From assembly GCA_043808235.1 (NCBI GenBank), contig JAZDFC010000039.1, forward strand, positions 176,978-240,977: a DNA stretch of 64,000 bases, given 5' to 3'. This stretch comes from JAZDFC01 sp043808235 (GTDB taxonomy: Bacteria; Bacteroidota; Ignavibacteria; Ignavibacteriales; Melioribacteraceae). The notes under the pieces are model-generated. The model made no database searches, had not been told where the DNA came from, and saw only the letters and a program-made list of their open reading frames with translations. Both the position numbers and the translations under genes were made by a program. Shown piece after piece: positions 1 to 6,953 of this stretch (position 1 is its first letter; every line of letters starts with the position of its first letter).

Positions 1-701
1 AACAATAATGCATCCTCGCTTGCATCATGGACTCTGCAATTCCGGATATGTCCGTATTGGACTGCTACAAAATCCAATGCAAACCAGAACGCTCCCGAAA
101 TATCACTGTCCTCAACATACATGTAAGATGTTTGATTTACCTTTAGCGTTTCCTGTGGCTTCCTGGTTGTCCCGTCAAAACCACTGATGATGCAGTTTTT
201 GATAAGTATATGATCTGAGGCGGCAAAGTGAATTGTGTTTCCTCCGCCTACCGAATTTAATTCAGTATCAAAATCCAACCCTATTAAATAAACATATCTT
301 ACATTTCTAAAATCAAGACTGCTCAGGAAACGAACTGAGTGTGCGCCGTCGGCAGCTTCAAATATTATTGGAAATTCATATGTCCCGGATTTATCATCCA
401 GGTACAAACCAACAATATCGTTTGTGTATTCATCGCGGTATGCATATTCTCCCGCGGTAAGCATAATTCTAATTCCGGTGGAAGACGGATTTGCCGGAAC
501 ATTATACCATGCCCCCATCAATGTTAATAACGCCTGGGCGCGGGTTGAACCATCATTATCGTCGTTACCGTTAACAGGATCAACCCATATCTCACGTGTT
601 ACCGGATTGCCAACGTCATAATATTTTGGATCAAATTCCTGAGGGTAAATAAATTTGGAGGCGAACAAAGCAAGCAGAAAGAGCACACATTTACTTTTCA
701 T
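1..701 (-). CDS. Secreted right-handed beta-helix protein, 3' part outside window
   Basis: The frame is open from ATG at 701 to the window edge, 233 codons without a stop, so the C-terminus is missing. It starts with a signal peptide (MKSKCVLFLLALFASKF, ending near YPQ). IWVDPVNGNDDNDGSTRAQ follows, the usual opening of DUF1565/parallel beta-helix proteins. Downstream are short repeating stretches such as RNVRYVYLIGLDF, HILIKNCIISGF and MYVEDSDISGAFW, which look like beta-helix rungs. Such proteins bind or cleave polysaccharides outside the cell, but no catalytic residue is visible here. By analogy with its neighbours it probably ends in a type IX secretion tail, which cannot be seen. Confidence 0.75.
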   Translation of the reverse strand, partial: MKSKCVLFLLALFASKFIYPQEFDPKYYDVGNPVTREIWVDPVNGNDDNDGSTRAQALLTLMGAWYNVPANPSSTGIRIMLTAGEYAYRDEYTNDIVGLYLDDKSGTYEFPIIFEAADGAHSVRFLSSLDFRNVRYVYLIGLDFDTELNSVGGGNTIHFAASDHILIKNCIISGFDGTTRKPQETLKVNQTSYMYVEDSDISGAFWFALDFVAVQYGHIRNCRVHDASEDALL

Positions 702-869
702 TTTTAACCTATATGATTGGTTATTACAGATGAAAGCAAACAATGAACAAAATACAATTTACAAGCACAAGTTATAATTTTATTTCAATTCAACAAAACT
801 ACTACCCGTTTTTGCTTATCCCCGGACATCTGATGAAAATGAAGATATTTGGACTTTCTATTATAATAA

Positions 870-903
870 AATGCCCAACCTATTTGTCATCAGATCGGGC
901 ATT
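870..903 (-). terminator. Probable intrinsic terminator after the T9SS remnant
   Basis: AATGCCC (870-876) pairs with GGGCATT (897-903) around a 20-nt loop. Read on the minus strand it is followed by a T-rich run (TTTTATTAT), just beyond the stop at 915. Confidence 0.6.
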
Positions 904-1098
904 TCGCTTTTCAATTATTTCAGCAGTAAAAGTTTTCTTGTCTGCACAAACTCGCCCGCCGTTAGTTTATAAAAATAAACTCCGCTCGAAAGATTCGAAG
1001 CATCGAATTCAACCTGGTAAACTCCCGGCTCTTTTGTATCATTCACAAGTGTTGCAACTTCATTGCCGAGAATGTCATATATCTTTAACGTAACATGT

Positions 1099-1149
1099 TG
1101 TAGAGACGGGATAACTTGTCCCGACTTGTCGGGATATCCCGTCTCTACA
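1099..1149. repeat. In-frame palindromic element, 51-bp form
   Basis: TGTAGAGACGGGATA (1099-1113) and TATCCCGTCTCTACA (1135-1149) are perfect 15-bp inverted arms. An inner hairpin (TCCCGAC/GTCGGGA) lies between them. On the minus strand it is read in frame as VETGYPDKSGQVIPSLQ between the YPNPFNP and YDILGNEV motifs. Confidence 0.85.
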
Positions 1150-1225
1150 GTGGGTAATGCGTATCTAATTATTGTCGTTGGATTAAACGGATTAGGATAA
1201 TTCTGGAACAGTTCGAATTTTGTTG

Positions 1226-1253
1226 GTAAAGACTCGCCGCGGCGAGTCTCTAA
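1226..1253. repeat. In-frame palindromic element, 28-bp form
   Basis: Centred on AGACTCGCCG/CGGCGAGTCT, a perfect 20-bp palindrome with near-symmetric GTAA/CTAA ends. It is translated on the minus strand as ETRRGESLP immediately before FELFQNYPNP. The same sequence recurs at 5384-5411. Confidence 0.85.
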
Positions 1254-1405
1254 GGAAATTTCATTCGAATATGAATATGACCCATCGATATCAATTTGTT
1301 TTAAACGATAGGAATAACTACCGCTTGTAATTTCTTTATCTGTAAAAGAATAATCCTTGGTCGAATTACTAGTTCCATTTCCTTCAACAAAACCAATCGT
1401 CTCCC

Positions 1406-1485
1406 AATCCCCCTCGGCTGAAGCCGCGTCCCCCTTTACTAAACCTGTCCGGCATTTTTTTGACGGAGGGGGATTAAGGGGGATT
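1406..1485. repeat. C/G-run inverted repeat inside the T9SS remnant
   Basis: AATCCCCCT (1406-1414) faces two copies of AGGGGGATT (1467-1475 and 1477-1485). The segment contributes the low-complexity peptide IPLNPPPSKKCRTGLVKGD at the VER...GFVEG slot. The intact paralogues carry other sequence at this slot. Confidence 0.55.
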
Positions 1486-1854
1486 TTGCGCTCAACTTCA
1501 ACTCCATAGTTATTCACTTCCGTTGCGGTTTGCCAGTTGAGTGTTACAGAAGAACCGCTGGCGCTTGCCGTGAATGCAAATAGTTCCATCGACAGCAATA
1601 ACAGATGAAGTTAACATTGAGGATAATGTCGCAGTCGCATTTTCAGTTCTCAAATTTATCGGTTCGCATAGAAAACTTTGTTTTATCATGAGACAAAAGA
1701 ATAGGAAAGGCAGAATGTTGATTTGCGAAGGAATGTACCCTTTCATTATTCGTAATCTCGCGTTAAAAAGAAAATGGTTTTTACTTGAATGCCGAAAAAA
1801 AAGTATTCCCAATTTAACAATTATAACTTTTCGGTTACAGCTTCCGGTCGAAGA

Positions 1855-2514
1855 TTACGTTAAATCATTTTTCTTCAAGGTGAAGAAATTTTTAAGCGAG
1901 TCTCTCCCGGCATATAAAATTATTAGTGTCCCGATGCTTATTGTAACCACAATTGCGGTGAATCCGATAATTACGATATTGGTTGCAATGTCTAATTCAA
2001 TGAGAGCCATTGCCGAAAAGAAAACCATAATAAAAAATTTTATTGATCTTGCAATAAGAGAAAAATTAGGAAAATGTTCTTTTATTAATGAATGAAGTAC
2101 GGCAGCCGAAGTCCTTGATGCTATTAACCAGCCGATGCCGGTAATTACAAGAGCTATTAATAATTTCGGAATAAATAAAACACCGTACTCGATCAATTTT
2201 GAAAAAACTACAAGTTTGAAAGCGTCAAGGGCTGAAGTTAGGAATAGCAGGAAAATTATGAAGAAAGAGATATTCCCCATAAAATTATATAGCGCGTAAC
2301 GCACATCGGCTTTTGACAAAGCGCTTTTCCATTTAATACGAGTGAACAATCTATCGAATTTTAAAATCACCAATAGCTGGATAACTATTCTTTTAACGAA
2401 CCACCCGATTAACCAGCCAACTAATAATAAAAACAATCCGGCGAATAAATTCGGAAGGTAGTCAATAATTTTTTGCCACAGACCGTATAAAAGTTCCTCA
2501 ATATTACTACTCAT
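1855..2514 (-). CDS. MscS-like membrane protein with conserved TM helices
   Basis: About 219 residues with roughly five hydrophobic segments: LPNLFAGLFLLLVGWLIGWF, a segment near FFIIFLLFL, LFIPKLLIALVITGIGWLI, KFFIMVFFSAMALIELD and IVIIGFTAIVVTISIGTLII. The 'NLFAGLFLLLVGWLIG' and 'IPKLLIALVITGIGWLIA' pair is the duplicated conserved-helix pattern seen in small mechanosensitive-channel relatives. The cytoplasmic MscS beta domain is absent, so gating function is inferred. The start is placed at ATG 2514, which overlaps the stop of the upstream permease (TATGAGTAG) and has GGAG six bases before it. An ATG 12 bases further upstream lacks this spacing. It is translationally coupled to the permease. 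Confidence 0.65.
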   Translation of the reverse strand: MSSNIEELLYGLWQKIIDYLPNLFAGLFLLLVGWLIGWFVKRIVIQLLVILKFDRLFTRIKWKSALSKADVRYALYNFMGNISFFIIFLLFLTSALDAFKLVVFSKLIEYGVLFIPKLLIALVITGIGWLIASRTSAAVLHSLIKEHFPNFSLIARSIKFFIMVFFSAMALIELDIATNIVIIGFTAIVVTISIGTLIILYAGRDSLKNFFTLKKNDLT

Positions 2515-4777
2515 ATTCCGCTCCAATTTTGTTCATCGGTTTAATTAAAAGTTTCCAGAATGGTTCCTGTTCATAATATTCCTTTACCCATAAAACAGGG
2601 CATGGGCTCTGCTCGGTAATTTCCTGCGTAAGGGATCTTCCGAATAAAAGTTCGATAAAATCACCGCTGCGTCCGCCCATTAATATTAAATCGGAATCGG
2701 TGGCTTCGTGAATTATTCCCTGTAGAATGTCCACGTTTTGTAAAATTTTCAACTCGGCTTTCAGCGAATTTTGAGATAACAATTCGCGTACTTTGTTTTC
2801 TCTTTCTTCTTTCTCGGATTGTTGTGTCCCGGGTTCGAAAACCAAAACGACTTTTACAAGACATTTAAAATAATCTATGAATGCAGGCGCTATTTCGGTT
2901 GCAAGCATTGTGTGAATGTTAGAACCGAATGGAATTAAAATTTTTCTGATTTGATTTTGAGGAAGCTCGCCGTGTAACACTGCGACTTCGCACGGAGCTT
3001 TTGCAATTACACTGTCAATGATCGATGCAAAAAATCTTTCCATGAAATTAGGATTCTTTTCGCGTCCGACTACAATAAAATTGCACTCTTCTTCAATTGC
3101 CGTATTAATTATTCCCTGGGAAATTCGATGCGATACGTTGAATATTGAGCGAGATGGTATGTTGGACTCCTCAACAACCGATTGTGCGATTTCGAATAAT
3201 TCATCAGCGCGTGCTGTTCCGGATACCCCTGCCAATAATTTTGAATCTTCCGGGATTTCATTTACATGCAGAAAGATTATCGAGGCATTGTTTTTCTTTG
3301 CAATAGCTTCCGCCACACGTGATAACCCGATTACTGATTTTTTATTTGCAAGCGGGACAAGTATTCTGTATTCTTTTTTCTCCAACCGCTCAAGCGATTT
3401 TACTTTTCGAACATGCTCAATTTCTCTCTTTGATGCATATGATTTGTAAACAAAAAGCCCCACCATTATCCAGACGATCGTTACAATCCATGCCGTCGGG
3501 CTGTAATTGAACATATAGATCGCAAGAAACAGGAGCATAAATATTCCAATAATCGTGATGTAAGGAAAGAGAGGAGTAAAAAATCCGCGGTCGAGATCCG
3601 GGCGTTTTTTTCTCATTCTTATTAATGTAATATTCACCTGTAGAAATAAAAGGAGGAACATAATGTCGGCAGCGCTCGCTACATCCTCTATCGGAAGAGA
3701 AACCGCCATCGTAACAACTATGAAGAATGAAAACAAAATTGAAAGATGCGGCGTAAATTTTTTTGAATGCACCTTACCGAAAAACGCAGGAAAATTTCTA
3801 TCCCTTCCCATTGCGAATGCAACACGCGAAGAAGAAAAAATAGTTGCGTTTAGCGCAGACATCGTTGATATGATACCACCGATCAACAGCATTATTCCGC
3901 CGCCGGTAAAAAATGTTTTTGCAACCTCTACAAGCGCGGTTTCTTTATGCGAAGCAAGATAATCCCACGGCGTCATTCCTTCGGGGGCAACAGTACCTAT
4001 CGCAGTAACAGCAATTAATAAATAGATTGGGATTACAATAATCAAAGAAAGAAATACGGCGCGGGGAATATTCTTCTTTGGATTTTTAATTTCTTCCGAA
4101 CATTGAGAAATAACCTCGAAACCCTGGAACGCGATGAATGTTAATCCCATCGCCTTAAATACTCCACCCCAACCGTTTGGCATAAATGGCGCAAAAGCGC
4201 TTGTCCAATCCGGTTTGTGAAAAAGCATATTCAAACCAAAGCCGATAAATATCATTAAAATTATAATCTTTGCAATTGTTACAAAGTTGCCGACCTTCCC
4301 GGTTTCGGAAGCTCCTCTAAAATTAATATATGCGAAAACAAGTGCGGCAATTACGGCAAGTATTTTTTGCGGAGAAAGAAATCCCCAATGCGGCATAACA
4401 ATATTAAACTCTTGCAGAACCAAATCGAAATAAGCGCTAAAACCCAGCGCGTAAAGACTGCACGCAACCGCATGCGCAAACCAACTCATCCATCCGGAAA
4501 TGAATCCGTTCCATTTCGGCAATCCTTCTTTCACCCACAGATATCCGCCGCCAGCATCGTGATAACACGAACCAAGTTCGGCATAAGAAAATGCAGTAAG
4601 CAATGCAACTAATCCGTTTAATGAAAATGTAATTATAAGAGCGGGTCCCGCTACTCCGGCGGCGATACCGGTCAAAACAAAAATGCCTGCTCCAATCATT
4701 GCGCCTACGCCGATGAGCGTTGCATCCATCAAACCCATTTCTCGGCTTAGGTGAACTTCAGTGTCAAATTTTTTCAT
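2507..4777 (-). CDS. APC-family amino acid permease fused to two UspA domains
   Basis: A 756-residue inner-membrane transporter. Residues 1-450 form a 12-TM amino acid/polyamine permease with the family hallmark GVGAMIGAGIFVLTG at residues 23-37. Residues about 469-602 and 612-735 are two universal-stress-protein folds. Both end in the ATP-loop type signature (VVGREKNPNF; LMGGRSGDF...GRSLTQEI) followed by APCEVAVL and SPCPVLWV. Known relatives move neutral or cationic amino acids, with the USP pair thought to sense nucleotide or stress. The substrate cannot be read from sequence. The start ATG is preceded by AAAGGTCG. It forms a two-gene operon with the MscS-like gene. Confidence 0.85.
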   Translation of the reverse strand: MKKFDTEVHLSREMGLMDATLIGVGAMIGAGIFVLTGIAAGVAGPALIITFSLNGLVALLTAFSYAELGSCYHDAGGGYLWVKEGLPKWNGFISGWMSWFAHAVACSLYALGFSAYFDLVLQEFNIVMPHWGFLSPQKILAVIAALVFAYINFRGASETGKVGNFVTIAKIIILMIFIGFGLNMLFHKPDWTSAFAPFMPNGWGGVFKAMGLTFIAFQGFEVISQCSEEIKNPKKNIPRAVFLSLIIVIPIYLLIAVTAIGTVAPEGMTPWDYLASHKETALVEVAKTFFTGGGIMLLIGGIISTMSALNATIFSSSRVAFAMGRDRNFPAFFGKVHSKKFTPHLSILFSFFIVVTMAVSLPIEDVASAADIMFLLLFLQVNITLIRMRKKRPDLDRGFFTPLFPYITIIGIFMLLFLAIYMFNYSPTAWIVTIVWIMVGLFVYKSYASKREIEHVRKVKSLERLEKKEYRILVPLANKKSVIGLSRVAEAIAKKNNASIIFLHVNEIPEDSKLLAGVSGTARADELFEIAQSVVEESNIPSRSIFNVSHRISQGIINTAIEEECNFIVVGREKNPNFMERFFASIIDSVIAKAPCEVAVLHGELPQNQIRKILIPFGSNIHTMLATEIAPAFIDYFKCLVKVVLVFEPGTQQSEKEERENKVRELLSQNSLKAELKILQNVDILQGIIHEATDSDLILMGGRSGDFIELLFGRSLTQEITEQSPCPVLWVKEYYEQEPFWKLLIKPMNKIGAEYE

Positions 4778-5108
4778 TTAAACGACCTTTAATTGTTTAC
4801 GCGGATTTAAAGCAGGGTGGCATGGAAAGCTTATGAGAGAGAATTGACTTTGATTCATTTCTTACCATAATTTTTATACTAACATAACACACAATAAAAA
4901 TAAACGCAATAGAATTATTGGATGTAATTACTTCAAATAACGAGATATAATATTATAAAACTGCGTGCTGATTTCCCGCATCCATTTTCGAAGGAACGCT
5001 GATAGAAAAATGATCACTCCCTGCGTTTAAAATAAACGTCATCACAATAAAACCACTTTGTCGTTTGTTTATTCAGTAGGCGCGGCAAGCCCTGTCGGGG
5101 TAGCAAAC
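4778..5108. other. Intergenic region, no gene seen
   Basis: 331 bp of AT-rich sequence between the permease start and the end of the GLUG protein. No ORF, tRNA or convincing hairpin was seen. A short GC-rich patch at 5080-5100 (GGCGCGGCAAGCCCTGTCGG) may be a decayed relative of the palindromic elements nearby. Confidence 0.5.
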
Positions 5109-6905
5109 TTATTTCATCAACAATAATTTCTTTATTGATCTGAAATTGTCTACTCTTAACTCGTAGAAATAAACACCGCTCGGAAGTTTGTTTCCGTCGA
5201 ACTCAACTTCATAAATTCCCGGCTCTTTTACTTCATTCACAAGTGTTTCAACTTCATTGCCAAGTATATCGTAAACTCGTAGAGACGCCATATATGGCGT
5301 CTCTACAACCGGGATGGAATATTTAATTGTTGTAACCGGATTAAACGGATTAGGATAATTCTGGAACAGTTCGAATTTTGTTGGTAAAGACTCGCCGCGG
5401 CGAGTCTCTACGGAAATTTCATTCGAATATGAATATGACCCGTCGATATCGATTTGTTTTAACCGGTAAGAATATTTTCCGGCAGCTACTTCATTATCGG
5501 CAAAGTGGTATTCCTTTGGCGAATTGCTGTTACCGCTGCCTTCCACAAAACCGATGGAAGTAAAACCTCCAAGGTTTGAGTCTTCTTTACTGTCCGCTAA
5601 ACCTTGGAGGTTTGTTGAACGCTCGATTTCGAATCCGTAATTATTTACTTCTGTTGCTGTCTGCCAGTTGAGTATTGCTTGTGAACCGGAAACTTTAACG
5701 GTAAACGTAGTAAGTTCTACGGGTAGAGCAGCATCCGGATTATCTCTTAGTCTTGGATAATTAGTCCCATCACCCCCTACAATTTCCCAGATAGTATCAA
5801 AATCCCAATCGACAAAAGTACTTATGGTTTTCATTTCTGCTGTTGTTTTCCCATAAACTCCCCATGAAATTCCAGCATTAGTATAACCCGAAGTTTCGGT
5901 ATCCCAATAGCAATGGTGAACATTAATTGGGGTATTGTAATATCCCATAAATCCATATTCATCACCACCACCAAAACCGCTTACAGTTCCGGTTGAGTAA
6001 CAATAACCAATATCTGATTCCGATGTAGAACCAATAAATCCTCCACCCGCATCATCACCTACATTTCCTGATACAGATGCGGTTGAATAACAGTTAGAGA
6101 TTGTTGCATAATCAAAGCTACCTATCAATCCACCGACATTACCCCCTGTATTGTTACTGCTTGCAGAACCGGAGCTGAAACATTTACTTATTCGTGGATT
6201 TTTTGTTGAACTGTTACCTGTACACTGCCCCACAAGAACGCCAAGGCGAGCTGTATTAGATGTAGAAACTGTGGCACTTACAGAGCAATTATTTACGAAT
6301 ACATTGTATGTTTCTCCTCCGGTTGCGCCTGCATCCTCCCACAGATATCCAATAAGTCCGCCCGCTTGACTATATCCGGAAATTGTTCCTGATACATGAC
6401 AATTTGAAATAGTGACGCTTGTATTAGCTGCAGCGTGATAAAGCAAGCCGATTAAACCGCCGGTTCTCTCACGACCACTAACGTTACAATTTTCAAGGGT
6501 GAGATTCTTAATTGAACAACCGCTATAACAGTAACCGAATAACCCGACCTGATTTTCTAAAGGACGATTAATAACCAAATTAGTAATCTTGTGCTCACCA
6601 CCATCGTAGGTCCCGGTATATACTGTTGTTCCGTCTGCAATCCTATAAAAACCTTTACCACCGTCCCAGGTTGAAGTTGCAGATGCATCAATATCATTCA
6701 TCTGTATATAATAAGCAGTTGAACGGGTAGCTTGAGTTGGATTTGGTACAACAGCATCCGTCGCTGCAATCCAGTAAAGGTTTTCGAGAGTTACAATTTG
6801 ATAAGGATTTCCAATTGAACCATCACCTGCTACAGGGGCTGTTGCTATTTGCCCGAAAACCATTTGCGTTAATAACAAAACGAGAATTGAAATTAGGTTT
6901 TTCAT
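5109..6905 (-). CDS. Secreted GLUG-repeat protein with T9SS tail
   Basis: 598 residues. Signal peptide MKNLISILVLLLTQMVFGQ. Residues about 95-350 hold repeated GLUG-type units (GLFGYCYSGCSIKNLTLENC, GGLIGLLYH, GGLIGYLW, GGLIGSFDYATISNCYSTA, GGGFIGST), a beta-rich fold found in large surface proteins. From about residue 395 an FnIII-like linker (LPVELTTFTV...NWQTATEVNNYGFEIERS) leads to the type IX sorting domain (FELFQNYPNPFNP at 511, YDILGNEVETLV, end LLLMK). The tail directs export through the Por/T9SS machine and anchoring or release at the surface. The role is unknown, perhaps adhesion. Two palindromic elements and one 51-bp inverted repeat lie in frame. Confidence 0.85.
   Translation of the reverse strand: MKNLISILVLLLTQMVFGQIATAPVAGDGSIGNPYQIVTLENLYWIAATDAVVPNPTQATRSTAYYIQMNDIDASATSTWDGGKGFYRIADGTTVYTGTYDGGEHKITNLVINRPLENQVGLFGYCYSGCSIKNLTLENCNVSGRERTGGLIGLLYHAAANTSVTISNCHVSGTISGYSQAGGLIGYLWEDAGATGGETYNVFVNNCSVSATVSTSNTARLGVLVGQCTGNSSTKNPRISKCFSSGSASSNNTGGNVGGLIGSFDYATISNCYSTASVSGNVGDDAGGGFIGSTSESDIGYCYSTGTVSGFGGGDEYGFMGYYNTPINVHHCYWDTETSGYTNAGISWGVYGKTTAEMKTISTFVDWDFDTIWEIVGGDGTNYPRLRDNPDAALPVELTTFTVKVSGSQAILNWQTATEVNNYGFEIERSTNLQGLADSKEDSNLGGFTSIGFVEGSGNSNSPKEYHFADNEVAAGKYSYRLKQIDIDGSYSYSNEISVETRRGESLPTKFELFQNYPNPFNPVTTIKYSIPVVETPYMASLRVYDILGNEVETLVNEVKEPGIYEVEFDGNKLPSGVYFYELRVDNFRSIKKLLLMK
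5279..5306. repeat. In-frame palindromic element, perfect 28 bp
   Basis: A perfect palindrome: GTAGAGACGCCATA followed by its exact reverse complement. It is read on the minus strand as VETPYMASL between NPVTTIKYSIPV and RVYDILGNEV, the same slot as 1099-1149 and 7157-7184. Confidence 0.9.
5384..5411. repeat. In-frame palindromic element, 28-bp form
   Basis: GTAAAGAC...GTCTCTAC around CGCCGCGGCG, with one mismatch between arms. It is translated as VETRRGESL just before FELFQNYPNP. Its core is identical to that of 1226-1253. Confidence 0.9.
5563..5613. repeat. In-frame 51-bp inverted repeat (second family)
   Basis: Perfect 15-bp arms AAACCTCCAAGGTTT (5563-5577) and AAACCTTGGAGGTTT (5599-5613). 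It encodes NLQGLADSKEDSNLGGF on the minus strand, between the VER/IER strand and SIGFVEGSGNS. A near copy is at 7441-7491. Confidence 0.9.
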
Positions 6906-6953
6906 TTTTTATTCCGACTATTTTAATTAGACGAATTATTTTCTGTACGCATA

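Larger units (their letters stand above)
915..1610 (-). pseudogene. Orphan T9SS C-terminal module (truncated secreted protein)
   Basis: The frame opens only at 1610, just after a stop at 1611-1613. The first in-frame codons are TTG (1598) and ATG (1589), with no signal peptide. The product begins MELFAFTASASG, corresponding to LPVEL.SFTAS in the three intact neighbours, so it starts at the FnIII-like linker. It continues through VTLNWQTATEVNNYGVEVER, FELFQNYPNPFNP, YDILGNEVATLV and SSGVYFYKL to the usual end LLLLK. The functional N-terminal half is missing and no frame upstream (1611-1854) supplies it. It is best read as the 3' remnant of a secreted protein gene. It carries two palindromic insertions and a C/G-rich repeat. 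Confidence 0.65.

Noticed and set aside
1510..1812. 100-codon minus frame upstream of the T9SS remnant
   Set aside because: It runs antiphase through the conserved module and gives no recognisable protein, so it does not restore the missing N-terminus.
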